A stretch of DNA of 64,000 nucleotides, taken from positions 66,439,583 to 66,503,582 of the forward strand of contig OY755046.1 in assembly GCA_963576565.1 (NCBI GenBank). Direction: 5' to 3'. Shown here piece after piece: positions 23,202 through 35,186 of this stretch (positions are counted from its first letter, which is position 1; each line of letters opens with the position of its first letter). The position numbers and the translations under genes were made by a program. The stretch is from Aspidapion aeneum. Taxonomy: Eukaryota > Arthropoda > Insecta > Coleoptera > Brentidae. The notes below the pieces were generated by a model. It was not told the DNA's origin, ran no database searches, and was given only the letters and a program-made list of their open reading frames with translations.

Positions 23202-24169
23202 GATCTCCTTGCGAGTGCGGATACCCGTAAAAAAAATCGTAAGTAATTTAGAAACTTTAAAACAGATAAATCAAATAAATGTTTTGACAGATAGTTACGT
23301 AGGTATGACGACAAACGCAACTACGGCCTTTGTTTCACAGCCAACAAAGTGAAAAACAGTTTTTTAAATAAATTCACATTTTCCGTCATTCAAAGATAGG
23401 CTTATTATACATGGTTGGAAAGCTCTTTTAATGCTCTATTTATTGACGTATAAATTCAATATGGCGGGCATAAGAAATAACAAAGTTGGCTATGGTTTTA
23501 AAAAAACTAGAAGGCCTAGAAAAAATTTGTTAACGTCATTCCATTGACCGTAGTTGCTTATACAAAACTACCAAATTTCATTAAATTTGTTTGCAAGATG
23601 GCGGCGATATTTCAATTTTTCAAAAAACACAATTTTTAGTTTTTGTTCGATATTTTAGTAACCCTTGTAGATATCGTTAATATTGATACACCACCTGATT
23701 GGGCTTAGAATAGCGCAACTTTTTTCTTATTTAAACAAACTAGTATCTCTAACCGTTTCCGAAATCCCCATGTAGTTGCTTTTTTCTGGGACACCCTGTA
23801 TATGTTATATCTATATTAAGAAGTTGGCTATTAAAATAAAATGGAAAATAAGTGTGACAAACAGCCCCGATCTCCCCTACTACATTAGTCTCAGGACGTT
23901 TGTTCTTGACTCTCCGTGACGTGAAGTGAGGTAAGCCAAGTAACATTATTACCACTCAAGGTTTTATTAATTTGGTTCCTGGGTTATTTAGAGGGTGCTG
24001 TTATGGGTTTTAGGATTAATTTGGGGGGATAAAGGTAATTTATATTGCCAATTACCTAAAGGGGTGTTATACAACCAAAAAGTGATTTATAAAGGGAGTA
24101 TAATAAAACTGATATTCCTTCTGTTCCTTTTAAATACTTTTGGTTTTATTGATTTCTGATTTATGAAAT
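23202..24169. other. Part of CaMKK intron 1, no gene; CACCCTGTA end near 23792
   Basis: No coding region. The string GGGACACCCTGTATATG at about 23789 resembles the ends of the foldback and TA-centred elements elsewhere in the window, so a non-autonomous element probably ends there. Confidence 0.45.
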
Positions 24170-24590
24170 GGTCTTATAAAACCATTTTACCTAAAGTTTT
24201 TAAAAAGAAATAAATATAAACTTTGGTCATTTAGTTTTTTCATTACTTTAGGTCATCATAGGTATCTTATATCCTTTTGTTTTTATAGTTACCAGTAGTT
24301 TAAAAGTAAATATGATTAGATAGGCGGCCATATAGAACCTACTTTCCTTAAGGTTTTTAAGAGTGGTAAATATAAACTTTAGACATTTGGTTTTTGCCAT
24401 TACTTTTAGGCATTTTAAAAAGGTTATAGGAAGGCTTAAAGGTAATCTTAATTCTTTTGTATTTATAGTTACCCATAGCTGTATATTACATATTATTTAA
24501 ATAGGCGGCCATATAAAACCTTGTTTCCTTAAGGGTTCTAACAGAAGTAAGTAAATACTTTCGTGTTTTATTTTTTAGGTATTTCTTGTA
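24170..24590. repeat. Tandem repeat, about 185-bp unit, 2-3 diverged copies
   Basis: Shared landmarks recur in order: AAATATAAACTTTRG, a CATTACTTTAGG-like block, TTATAGTTACC, then AGGCGGCCATATARAACC (about 24325 and 24507). Copies are diverged and the last is partial. Confidence 0.75.
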
Positions 24591-26055
24591 AAAATAATAG
24601 ATACACCTAGGTACAGATTGGTACCTACCTATTGCAAGATTGATTAATTAAAGCCCAATAATTAATAATTGTTGAGTTTCCGTCCTCCTGGGTAGGACAC
24701 CCAGGCCTAGATAAGGCCTGTTTAGACGGCCAATATAAGATATTGCCCTCCAACCTGCAGGCACAACGAATATCATTGTACTGGCCCTCTCGATTGTGTC
24801 GAAATTGCACGATAAAAAACATTTAAGTGTTGAATTATACGCTTTTAAACACTTTAAAAACAAATACAAAAAATTTAAGTGAGGTTATGTTGACTATGTT
24901 TACATTGTTCTTTTTTGTTGGTTTCATAAAATCCTTGTTGCGATACAGTAACAAATAAAACCAAGTGACCACTATAAAACCATAATGGCGTATATAAATT
25001 TATTTAAAAAATATTGTAAAGAGAAAAGATTTATCTAGTCGTTTTAGCAGTGTTTTTTAACAATAATTTTGCTTTAATTTTGATTTATGTAAACCAAACA
25101 GACTACTTTAATGGTGAATAGTGTAAATGATTTTTTTTTAAATTTTAAATATTTGTTATTTTGTTATCAAAAAACTATTAAAAAGCGTTCTTGAGCTGGC
25201 GCGCTTGTTTTGAGAGCTTTTCAGATACGATTTTATCAGAAAAATAAATCTGGCAGGTAATTTGATCATCAACAAAACGACAAACTCGGTATATTTTTAT
25301 GTGATAAAATAATTTTGGGACTCTGACATTTTTGGCAATTTTGTGACCTAAATTATTTTATATAGCCATTGTGAATCTAAAATATCGCCATAGCTTTTAT
25401 AGGAAAACTTTACTCTAAAGGTATTATGGTATTCAACAGAATCGCCAGGATACCAAATTACCAAATCTAGTTTTATAATAGGATAGAGTTGCTCTTAGTT
25501 GCTTTTAGAACCTGCGGCATAATAGCTTTAGGCTCTAAAAGGTTCTATACTGGTGGAACCGCTAGAGGGCGAAGCTGGAGTTTATTTCTTATGGTTTTAT
25601 AGTGAGTTTAATACATAGGTTGCCACCACCAATTGGGGAGTCCCATTTAGGAGGTCTAAGGGGTATATAAGGGTAATGGGAACGTGCTAGCGACCAAACA
25701 TTGAAACTAATGGTTTTAAGGAAAGGCGCTGGCAACCTTTTAGCTTCTGCTATAAATAAAGAAATGTTACTTAGCCCTCACACCAACATTTGCAAAGAAT
25801 TTCCCGTGCCAGAGAACATATAACTGGAGATGTTATATGTTCTCTGCCCGTGCAAAAAGGTGGTGAAAGTCAGGGTTGGCTGAGACAGGCGGGCAACCTG
25901 GCAAATGCCCGGTGGGCCGGTACAATTTAAGGCCGGTTGGGCCGCAGGCCCGATATACCTATTCCAAATTATTAATATTTATTTTTGTACATTTGACAAA
26001 GGAACTAATTAAAACATTAAACATTGAAATTAAAAAAATCTGTATGTAGTAACTC
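24591..26055. other. Part of CaMKK intron 1, no gene recognised
   Basis: AT-rich apart from a short GC-rich patch near 25880-25960. Nothing recognisable except the hairpin at 25811-25845. Confidence 0.45.
25811..25845. repeat. Perfect 14-bp hairpin
   Basis: AGAGAACATATAAC pairs perfectly with GTTATATGTTCTCT across a 7-base loop. The flanks CCCGTGCC and GCCCGTGC are near direct repeats, so the hairpin may be an insertion or slippage scar. Confidence 0.8.
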
Positions 26056-26571
26056 CAGGCCTGCGCAAGCGCGTCGATAGGGGGGGTACTGGGGGTCAGT
26101 ACCCCCCCCCCCCAAGAATCCAAGAACTGAAGTTTTTTATTATCGAGCACTAGTAATGCAAAGCTCCCGAAAATTTGCAAAAAAAAATTAAGTATGTATA
26201 AGTTCAAAGGTGTTATTGAGTATTTGTAAAGTTTAAAATAGGGTTTGTTGTGATTTGTAATTGAGTTTTGGTCAGCTGAAACTAACGGTAAGAAAAACCT
26301 AAAATTTCTTTTATTGTAGTACAGAGTGGTCCAAATAGGACACTTTTGATAGGAAACGCATATTTCTAGAGGAGATAGAAAAAAACTAACCTACATTTTG
26401 CGAGCTCGATTTTCGATAAAAAGTTAATGCCGAAAACCGACGAGTCGTTAAATACCGAGATTAATTTCAAGACGTGCGCAAGCGTTGATCTGTCACTTCT
26501 GCCAACCAATCAACTGAGAGATATTTCAGTATAGTTTTACACAGCAAAACTTTAATAATTTCCAGTGTTTT

Positions 26572-26889
26572 TTGATGAAAATTCGTCGTTTTTGTGCTGT
26601 GAAAATGCCGGTGACGTGCAAGTTAAGTGACAAATTATTTAGTGCCCAATTTAATTTGAATAAACACTGTCAAAGTAAACATGGCATACAAAAACAAAGG
26701 TATTCCTATGCAGAAAGTGTTTTTATGTTTAGATGCCTAGAATGTAAATGCTCTTTCCCAAAAAACTCGGATCTGTGTGATGATTTGAAATACAAACACA
26801 ATCAAGAAATACTTGAAGAAACATTGGAGTTGAGAGTCAATACTCCCAGGGCAAAACAAAATAAACGTGAAATGCATAAGATCATATAG
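26572..26889 (+). pseudogene. Degenerate C2H2 zinc-finger ORF inside the compound element
   Basis: A 105-codon frame. One finger-like unit reads FNLNKHCQSKH with its second cysteine missing; a second reads FRCLECKCSFPKNSDL, with KYKHN in place of the His pair. The N-terminal MKIRRF stretch is basic. C2H2 arrays of this kind occur at the N-terminus of some transposases, and the frame lies between paired terminal repeats, so a transposon origin is likely. No catalytic domain follows. Confidence 0.5.
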
Positions 26890-27029
26890 AAGAAATATTG
26901 CATATACCTCAAAAAATATTAATCGCAGCACGTAGATATTGTATATTTTTGAAATCAGAAAGAAAAGACGAATCTTAAAATGCAAAAATATACAAGGTGT
27001 TCCCTCTCAAAAAATCGACTTCATTGTCA

Positions 27030-27935
27030 CACCCTGTACAGGGTGTCCCAAATTCGTTGTTTTTTTGTGGTGTCGGGTATTTCTAGGGGAGATAGAAAAA
27101 AACTGACCCTCTTTTCGAGGCTCAAATTTCAAGAGAAGCCTAAAGGTGAAAACCACATTTAGATATAGCAAGCCGTTTTTAAGCTACGGAGTGTTTTTGT
27201 TTGCATTTTGGGAGGGGGTTTATAACTTTTTTGTTTATGAAAATTTTGTTTTTGTGTAAATAGCTTTCTTATAGATCTTTTCTTGCAGAATTGACAGATG
27301 TAAACGGTTTTTATTTATCTCTTTTGGTTTTTAAAATATTGCATAAAGTTGTTATTTTTCTTACAGAATAACTCTTTTTTTATTCGATTTTTAAAATCAG
27401 CTTAAAATTTCCTTTAAAATGATGTATCACACTCAATATTTTATTTTTTTATTGTTTTCTTTATTTTTATTTTTTAATCACCTCTTTATTATTTTTTTAT
27501 TTTTATAATTTTATAATATTAAAATATTTTAAACCCATTAAGCAAACTAAAATATGTGGTAAAAATAAAAAAAAATACAAAAATATAAAGAAATAAAGTG
27601 ATCCTCCCATAAAGAAAAATTAATTTTATGTGATATCTCAAAAACTAAACGTGACAAATGAAATTTAATTCCTCTTAAAAAAGTGTCTTAAGAATGTTTT
27701 CACAGAAATAAAAAATATTAATAAATAAACAAGTTATAGACCCCTTCCCAAAATACAGACTTTTTAATAACACCCCGTAGTTTAAAAACGGCTTGCTATA
27801 TCAAAATGCGATTTTCACCTTTAAGCTTCTTTTGAAATTTGAGTGTCGCAAAGGGGTATCAGTTTTTTTAGCACCTCTAGAAATACCCGAAACCCCCAAA
27901 AAACATCGAATTTGGGACACTATGTACATGGTGAC
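27030..27935. repeat. Inner palindrome of the compound element
   Basis: ACAGGGTGTCCCAAATTCG and the ATTTCTAGGGGAGATAG block on the left pair with CACCTCTAGAAATACC and CGAATTTGGGACACTATG on the right. The strings GCAAGCCGTTTTTAAGC and GTTTAAAAACGGCTTGC are also reverse complements. The AT-rich centre is near 27490. Confidence 0.8.
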
Positions 27936-28756
27936 GGATAGAAAAAAATTATGTTGGCTTTTAAAGTTGTCATAATTAACCAAAAAAATCTCAATTTATT
28001 TTCAATGATAAAGTTACTGAGTGCTCCGGTTATAAAAAACCACCCGGTACCGACATAAAATCATACCTAAAAATTAGAATTGACCATTATTTTATACCTT
28101 GAATTTTTTATTATACGTTAAGCTCTTCGAGCTCGCGCCAATCACGGTATTCGCGCCAATAATTTAAATTAGACATTTTGACGTTAATTTTGGCGCATGC
28201 TCCTTTGATGGAATCATCTCGGTATTTAACGACTCGTGAAAACCGCACATCGATATATATAACTACTTACAAAATATAGGGTGGTTTTCAATTTGGTGCA
28301 TTTTCGACCCACCCCCGTAACTTGTTTATTTATGAATATTTTTTATTTCTGTAAAAACGTTTTTAAATCACTTTTTTAAGAGCAATTCAACTGTCAAATT
28401 AAATTTTATCTTTTACTTTTAATTTTTGAGATATTACATAAAGTTTGTAATTTTCTTATGAAATGACCCTATTTTTATTTGATTTTTGAAATCAGCGTAA
28501 AATTTCCTTTAAAATGATGTGTCACACTTAATATTTTATTTATTTATTTTTTTTTTATTACCTCTTATTTTTTATTATTTTTTTTAGTTTGATCATTTTA
28601 AAATATTTTAAACCCATTCAGCAAACTAAAAAAAAAAAAAAATGGTTTTGCGATAATAGCCTTCGCATATATTTAAGAAAAAACGCTCTCGTGAAAAGTT
28701 ACCCCCCCCCCCCCCCAAGAAAAAAAGCTATCGACGCCCTTGGACCTGCGTTACTC

Positions 28757-29790
28757 GTTGTTACAGTTACTGTTATATTAAAATAAGTATAAAGTATCAA
28801 GGAGATAATGTGATAATGGCTCTAACTTATTAGTATCTTTTTGCAATACCAATATCCAGAAGAAAAAATCGGGAGATTAAAAAAGTGTAATAAAAATATT
28901 GTCTAAGTTTTTTTCTTATTTGTGTTGCTGTTGTGAACTCTCTTTTAACACACTTTGTTGACTATTTTGGAGGGGATTAATCCCCCTGATCTGCCCCTTC
29001 GGTACGGCCTGCTCTGCCCCCGGTAGTTTAAATGGCGTAAGTGGCAAAAGTGTGGTTCGGAAAAAAACGACTTCAAAGTTTTCATTGTTCATAAGGCAGT
29101 ACTACAATTACTGCTATTTGTTTTTTTTTAAATTTTATTACATAGGACATGATGCAAAATCCGTCGAGACCAAAAATCTAAATTCGAAAAAAAAACTACT
29201 TGCAGCCTTTTAATTAACGAGGGCAGTGCTTTTGTACGTTTTTATTTTTATTTTTTGAGTTTTCATTTTGTGAAAAAATTAGATATTAATTATGTTAATA
29301 GGTACTTAGCGTTTAATATAGGCATATAATAACACTTTACAAAGATATCTAGAGCATTATCACAGATATTAATAAAAAAGGAGATTTTCTGAAAGTCTTT
29401 AAACACCTTGTATTTCACAAGTTAGGATGTTTAGGACAAGCATACATATGTTTATATAAAGTTTTTTTTTCTCAAAATGCAAATTACATCCTTTAAAATT
29501 AGCATGTTATTTAATAACAAAACCTCCATAATATCAAAAACAAAAATAACACAATATGGCTTCGTTTTCTTTGCCGTAAAATTTTTGTGCCGAAGCGAGG
29601 GCCGAATAAAAAAAAATTGCCAGGGCCGGTTTGTTTGAGCCCATCCAACCCTGGTGAAAGTATTCAAAGTCCACCCGTGAAAGTGAACTTTTGGCTCCCC
29701 TCACTTCAAGAATAAACGTCCTGGTCCAGTGTGCCTGGGAAAAAGTTACCGTTACCAAAAAGGAAAAAAACAGAGTTTTCTCTTCATAAA
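28757..29790. other. Part of CaMKK intron 1, no gene recognised
   Basis: AT-rich sequence with a G/C-rich scrap near 28970-29030 resembling the G-run families. No domain seen. Confidence 0.45.
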
Positions 29791-29961
29791 GGGAACGTCC
29801 CTAAATTAGGTAACGCAAAAATTCAGAATTTTTGACACCCCCTCCCCCCCTCGTAACGCATTTTCAAGAAAAAATCCATTAAAAAAACATTGAGTGTAAC
29901 GCAGGGCCAAACCCCCCTCCCCCCCCCCCCCTAGAGCGTTACGTAATTTAAGGACAGGCCC
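29791..29961. mobile_element. 171-bp MITE with C/G-rich arms
   Basis: The ends GGGAACGTCCCTAAATTAGG and the reverse complement of TAATTTAAGGACAGGCCC match, followed inward by TAACGC and GCGTTACG. The interior has poly-C runs on both sides. Non-coding. Confidence 0.75.
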
Positions 29962-30010
29962 AAAGAGTTGTAATATATTAGATGTGATCTTTAAAAGAAA
30001 ATTGTGAATT

Positions 30011-30148
30011 AGCTCACACTACTACTATGCTATAGTAGTGTGAGCTATGGTGATCCTAATTTTTTCGAGAAAAAAAAAGTTGCTCCGATTTTAAAAATTT
30101 TTATATATCTTTGCGTTTCAGATGATTTTGAAACTTTTTTGTTGCGCC

Positions 30149-30198
<50 letters not shown>

Positions 30199-30723
30199 AT
30201 GTCTGTAACGACCAACGCGCATAACTCAAAAACCGCTTGCCCGATTTTAATGAAATTTGGTACCTAGGTTGGGTCTTGGGCCGAGATGGTCCCATTTAAA
30301 AATGAACAAAATCCACCGAACAGAAGCCAAATAAAAGGGTGGGGGTAGATTTCAAAACTTAGAGTTTATGTGAAAATATGGCGTGTGTGATATCAAATGA
30401 AAGGCAATTGAATCTGGAGTTAAACACAATAAATTTTAGTTTAAAAAAGGGGGTTCGGTTAGATTCGGGGTAGATTTCAAAAATTTGAGTTTAATGAAAA
30501 TATGGCGTGTGTGATATCAAACGAAAGGTAATTGAGTATGGAGTTTCAAAAAATCATTTTGTTTAAAAAAAGGGTGGGGGTAGAGTTTAAAAATTAGAGT
30601 TTAAGTCAAAACATGGCTTGTGTCGTATCAAACGAAAGGTAATTGAGTCTGGAGTTGAATAAAATATATTTAAGTTTTTAGTTATATTAGCTATAACTAT
30701 AACTATTGTACCTAGTGTGAGCT
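30011..30723. mobile_element. Tetranucleotide-bearing interspersed element, copy 1
   Basis: It begins AGCTCACACTACTA and ends TAGTGTGAGCT; the left end is itself a hairpin (AGCTCACACTACTA pairing with TAGTAGTGTGAGCT). A (GTCT)n array of about 55 bp follows at 30149-30207, then a fixed block with ATAACTCAAAAACCGCTTG and AATGAAATTTGGTAC. Three diverged tandem units of about 110 bp follow, each with ATATGGCGTGTGTGATATC or a variant. This layout resembles Helitron-like MINE/DINE elements that carry a GTCY microsatellite at a fixed place. Copy 2 is at 35549-36444. Confidence 0.85.
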
Positions 30724-31320
30724 TAGGTGCCCATATATTGGCAGAGTATTTTTATGAGGGCCTAATACAAAAACAAGTTTATTTTTAAAACAAGGATATA
30801 AGCGTGTTCTGACGTCAAAAAACGCCTATTTTTTTCAAGAATAAATATAAATAATACATGTATAGGATTCTTATCACAAAACAACAACTGTATGGTTTCG
30901 TGTGTTGACCAATGGCTATTAGTTCTTATCAATTTCATGACCTTATTTTCTAAATTAACAAAATATAGGGTTTCATACCGTAGACCATATTTTGAGACTT
31001 TTACACGATTATAATTTTTCAGCTCTAAGGCTGTAGATATAGGTATTTAATAGGGATTTATTGGACCTGACCTTATTTTAATACCATTTTAAACAGTATT
31101 GTGACATATTTACATATAAAAAGCAGCTGTTTTCTTTCAAAATTCGGCCTTTGTTTAGTTATGAACTGGCTTTATTAGTGCCTGTTTTAAGTAAATGAAA
31201 GTTAGCGACTTTATTTTTAAACTAGACTTTGGTATGTCAAGTTTGAGAGGTCGGCTGTCAGTTTTCTTTGTAAATCTGTCAGAATAAGGACGACTCTAAA
31301 TTAAAGTCAGGTCTTATTCC
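30724..31320. other. Part of CaMKK intron 1, no gene recognised
   Basis: AT-rich sequence. A faint likeness to the foldback at 34.7 kb (text around AAGCAGCTGTTTTCTTTC) suggests an old relative of that element. Confidence 0.4.
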
Positions 31321-31324
31321 AATG

Positions 31325-31488
31325 AGTCCTTCCTAGTCCGCGCAGCAATGGCTAGAGAAGGTATAGTCTTCGAAAAAAAATTGCAGGTAAAATACCTTCC
31401 TAGCCCGCGCAGCAATGGCTTCCTAGCCCGCGCAGCAATGGATAGAGAAGGTATAGTCTTCGAAAAAAAAATTGCAGGTAAAATAGTG
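31325..31488. repeat. Direct repeat of a CCTAGCCCGCGCAGCAATGG unit
   Basis: CCTAGTCCGCGCAGCAATGG and close variants occur at about 31331, 31401 and 31421. The first and third are followed by TAGAGAAGGTATAGTCTTCG and TTGCAGGTAAAATA. The middle unit is truncated. Non-coding, CpG-containing. Confidence 0.85.
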
Positions 31489-31606
31489 TAGGGTCATTCT
31501 TTTCGTTGCTTTTATATCACGGATTTTTTTTATTTTTGGTGTCTTTTTAGTACTTGATCTACTTAACTTACTTTTAAGTTAATTCTACCATAAAGGAATC
31601 TGTATA

Positions 31607-32241
31607 CAGTGAAACCTCCTATAAGCGGGCACTCACGGTTTCGTCGATTTTGTCCGCTTATTGGAGGTGTCCGTTTAAGAGAGAGAACTGCGAAATTTTT
31701 ATATAAATATTTATTAACAATTTCAGCTGCTTAAGTTTTTCCGATATTAAATTTTTCAGCGATCTTTCGTGCTGATAGATGTTTCTTCTCCGAAACGTTA
31801 ATAACTTCCATTTTTTCACGTAAACTAAGAAGTTTTTTACTAGGCGTCATTTCAAAGAGATCTATTACTACCCAACTGAACACTAAAAATAAAACACAGC
31901 AGTCCCGCCAAGTAAAATATGTTGTAAATACAACAGAATTTACAAATATAAATTTCAAACAAAGAGAAGTATTTACTCTCCGCAATAAAGCGGAAAAAGG
32001 TAATTTCCCGGAAGCAGAGTGCGTTGTTGCCAACATACTACATAATATTTATGACCATGTCGTGCAGCGCCCCGTCCCGTTGTCAGAGGTTTGCGGTTGT
32101 CCGCGTCCGGTTATTAGAGTGTCCGGTTGTAAGAGTGAATTTTACATGTAAAGAAATAGGCAAAAGCTTGGTCCCAACAAATTTGTTCGGCTAAAGGGAG
32201 TGTCCGCTTAATAGAGGTGTCCACAATAAGAGGTCTCACTG
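31607..32241 (-). mobile_element. Pogo/Tigger-type DNA transposon, internally decayed
   Basis: The ends CAGTGAAACCTCCTATAAG and the reverse complement of CCACAATAAGAGGTCTCACTG are flanked by TA on both sides (31605-31606 and 32242-32243), the target choice of the Tc1/mariner/pogo superfamily. Subterminal GTCCGCTTATTGGAGGTGTC motifs are repeated near both ends. Length 635 bp. Confidence 0.9.
31731..31850 (-). pseudogene. CENP-B-like HTH start of a pogo transposase
   Basis: About 40 codons (MTPSKKLLSLREKMEVINVS then KHLSARKIAEKFNIGK, ending in a stop) match the N-terminal psq/CENP-B helix-turn-helix of Tigger-like transposases. The rest of the transposase is deleted. It lies inside the TA-flanked element and is not a host CENP-B gene. 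Confidence 0.85.
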
Positions 32242-32274
32242 TATGTGGATATGAATAAAATATTTTACTACTAC

Positions 32275-33470
32275 TATGTCAGTTTAGAACGTTTTTCTAC
32301 GTTGTCCGACGCCTATTCTCCACCTCCTTCGATCCTGACAATCATCTTCCGTCAGGTTTTTTTGACTTATTGATCTTTGGATTGACTGTTGCTATTCCAG
32401 TTTAGGACGCCCTCTTTTTCTGCGCTCTATTGGTTGCCATTCTAGGACCTGCTTTGCTTTGGTAATCTTTCGTCGCCCATCCATTGTACATGGCCGTACC
32501 ATATCAGTTGCCTTTTAGTGATGTCATCCGTTATGCTTCCCTCCATTCTTTCTTTTATGATTTCATTTCTTATATGATGTGTTCTGGATATGCTCATTAA
32601 TCTTCTTCCTGCATCCATTTCGACACTTTCCATTTTTGCTTTGTATTTTTCTGTTACGCGACAAGTCTCTATTCCATACAACAGCGTGCTTTTCACCATT
32701 GTTTCATATATGTTAAATTTTACATTCTTCTTTATCTCTCTGCTCCATAAAATACTGTTAAGACAACCAATAACCTTTTTTGCTTTTACTATTCTTTTTT
32801 CCAGTTCTTTACAGTCTGTTTCTGTCTTATCAAATGTGACACCCAAGTATACATACTCATTGCATGGAGATATTGTTTGTCCATTTTCTAGTTTTAATTC
32901 ACTTGATTCGTTTCCAATACATAAGTACTGTGTCTTGTCCACGTTCACTGTTAATCCCCACTTTTGGTATACTTCCGTTAACTTTCTCATCATATACTCC
33001 ATGTCTTCTTTATCATTAGCTACAATTACTTGGTCGTCAGCAAACTGTATTGTGTATATGGTAAATCGGTCGTTAAGTTGTATTCCCATGCCGTGTACTT
33101 TGCGTTTCCAGTTTTTTAGAGCTACTGCGATATATATTTTAAAAAGAGTTGGAGAGATACAACATCCCTGTCTTAAGCCTTTCGTTACCAGGAATTCTTT
33201 TGAAAGTCGATTTCCAATTTTAATTTTAGATTTTGACCCTTTGTATAGTTCTTTTATCGCTTTTATGTATGTATGATTGATATTAGTCTGCTCTTACACT
33301 GTCCATAGTTTTTCTACTGGAACGGTATCATATGCTTTTTGTAGGTCCACAAAGGTAACATGAGTCTCTATATTTCTGGCGCTCCTTTTCTCAATTACTT
33401 GTTTAAGAGAAAAAACATTATCACTACAAGTTCTGCCTGCACGAAACCCACGAAAAAAATAAATACATAA
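32275..33470 (-). mobile_element. RTE family B copy, 5'-truncated
   Basis: A minus-strand copy with its 3' end at CTACTACTATGTCAG and truncated near 33470. It carries RT blocks FRGFRAGRTCSDNVF and FVDLQKAYDTV (33294-33450), then a frame break, then FADDQVIVAND with YVYLGVTFDKTETD and the C-terminal LIWYGHVQWMGDERLPKQ (32442-33089). It serves as the reference for family B. Frameshifts near 33100-33290 make it non-functional. Confidence 0.92.
32442..33089 (-). pseudogene. Reverse transcriptase C-terminal half, RTE family B
   Basis: A 215-codon frame beginning in the RT palm with TIQFADDQVIVANDKEDMEY. The FADD box supplies two of the three catalytic aspartates. CNEYVYLGVTFDK and KVIGCLNSILWSREIKK follow, then the thumb/connection region. 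It stops early (LPKQSRS) compared with family A, which continues with RRKRGRP. The preceding RT blocks are in another frame. Confidence 0.88.
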
Positions 33471-33764
33471 ATTATTTTCCGTTTGTTTTATTTGTAAATA
33501 AATAAAGCTCCCAAAACTTTCTAGTGTTGCCAAAGTAACATAAAATTTTATTCCCCAATGTTTGATTTAATTTTGTTTGTGAATTTAGGCCATTCCAATT
33601 AAACAAATCGAATTCTAAATATAGTTTTGAACTAAGGTTATAATTATGGAAACTGTTTTTCATTAAATCGGATAGTAAATTAACAAAATTTTAATTTAGG
33701 ATGGGGGAAAATAAACCTACAAAACTTTACATTTATCAATAATATTTGTTATTTAAAATAATCT

Positions 33765-34235
33765 GGGGGCACCGTGGTGCCCCGCCAAGTTTGCGCAAAC
33801 TGTTGTACCACCTATTCTTGAAACATTTCAGCCCATATTTAACCTGTCTAAAACTGTAGTTCGGAATGAGCTACGAAACTCAAGCTTGCACAGCCGTAGA
33901 TCTCTTTATATAGTTAACAATCCCTCCAAGTTTCCTGGACTTCCATACAGTAGTAAAGTCGTTACGAAATTTTAAAAAACGTCGAAATTGCCACTCTCTC
34001 ATGTATAGATCAACAAAATTCTACTGTACAGACATGCGACAAAGCTGAAATTTGGCAGACTGATAGAAATTATGGCAAAGTTTAAAAAAACATTTCCAAT
34101 CTAGCAAAAACCTTTCATTTTGAAATTTGTATTGGAGAACTTGGCTTTACCTTTATCTCAATTTTTTTTACGGAATTTCATTTTTGCGTGCTTGGCTTTT
34201 TTTTTACATGGAATGTTTTTGTTATGATCTATTCT
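33765..34235. repeat. Interspersed repeat, uninterrupted inverse copy
   Basis: This is the inverse counterpart of 15890-17990. The join at about 34025-34035 (CTGTACAGACATGCGAC) is where the other copy carries the 1,200-bp element, so this is its paralogous empty site. Confidence 0.8.
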
Positions 34236-34263
34236 TTCTTCAACCTATAATAATAACATTTAT

Positions 34264-34684
34264 ATACAGGGTGGTAACTTTAAATGAAACAGTGCCTCTA
34301 GCGGGTTAATATTTGGTTTATTGAAAAAAATGCAAAAACATGTCAACTTAGTTTTTATTGTAGTATAAATTGATGGCAATAATACTATTTTTGTCAAAGA
34401 AGAATACAAAAATAACTTTTTATCTAAGCTTCGGCCGCCATCTTAAATGGTAAATGTCAAATTGTAACTTTTTATAAAAAGTTGGTATACTTTTGATAAA
34501 TTCCTATTTTTTTTTTGTAAAAATTTAATGTGGACTATAGGTTATAAAGATCTAGATGGTCTGACAATACCACAACTCGGTGCTTTTGTTCGTAAAGTTT
34601 ATAGTTTCTAAAATATGAACTTATAAAGGTCTCTTTTATTGTTGACATATTAAGCACCATCTTTGTGTCGGCTGTGAACTGGTC
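34264..34684. other. Non-coding stretch with an ACAGGGTGG end
   Basis: It starts TATACAGGGTGGTAACTTTA, another member of the ACAGGGTG-ended sequences. No ORF or matching inverse end was found. Confidence 0.4.
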
Positions 34685-34955
34685 AATAGGGACCTATTGC
34701 AATAAAGCCAGGCACAAATTTTGCCGGGCACTATATTGACAGTTTCGCATTAAAAACTGACAGTTGATCTTTCAAGATTGAGATACCAAAGTCGAATTTA
34801 GAAATCCAGTCGTTTAATTTCCATTAATAGTGGCGTCACTATTAATTCCGGCTCTTATAATACACAATGGCCTTATTTTGAAAGAAGACAGCTGTTCTTA
34901 TAATAATGCGAAACTGTCAATATAGTGCCCGGCTTTATTGCAATAGGTCCCTATT
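34685..34955. mobile_element. 271-bp foldback element
   Basis: AATAGGGACCTATTGCAATA at the left is the exact reverse complement of the right end. The pairing resumes inside with CACTATATTGACAGTTTCGC against GCGAAACTGTCAATATAGTG. Non-coding. Confidence 0.9.
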
Positions 34956-35186
34956 AGCTTGAATATGAGGCATTAACACTAAATATCGCATATAGCCGCC
35001 ATTTTGTTTTGAAGTGACAAGTCTTTATTTTTTTACAGTTTTAAATTGATTAGTTCCCGCCCAAATTGAATAGTCCATCAAAATTAATTTTATTTTTCCT
35101 AAAACAGGGACTATTTTTTCTTAACTTTGACAGCCGCCATCTTGGATTCTGAAGCTGGAAAATCCGGATCCGATAATCAGTGGTAC

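Larger units (their letters stand above)
26056..28748. mobile_element. Compound hAT-like element with nested palindromes
   Basis: The ends CAGGCCTGCGCAAGCGCGTC and the reverse complement of GACGCCCTTGGACCTG are related terminal repeats, each next to a G- or C-run. The flanks AGTAACTC and CGTTACTC match at six of eight bases, a decayed 8-bp duplication. Inside, ACGAGTCGTTAAATACCGA (about 26440) is repeated in reverse near 28222, and a tighter palindrome spans about 27030-27935. The whole may be one element or a hAT end pair with another foldback inside. Confidence 0.6.

Noticed and set aside
32590..33276. A 228-codon plus-strand frame rich in Phe, Leu and Ser
   Set aside because: It is the antisense shadow of the family B reverse transcriptase.
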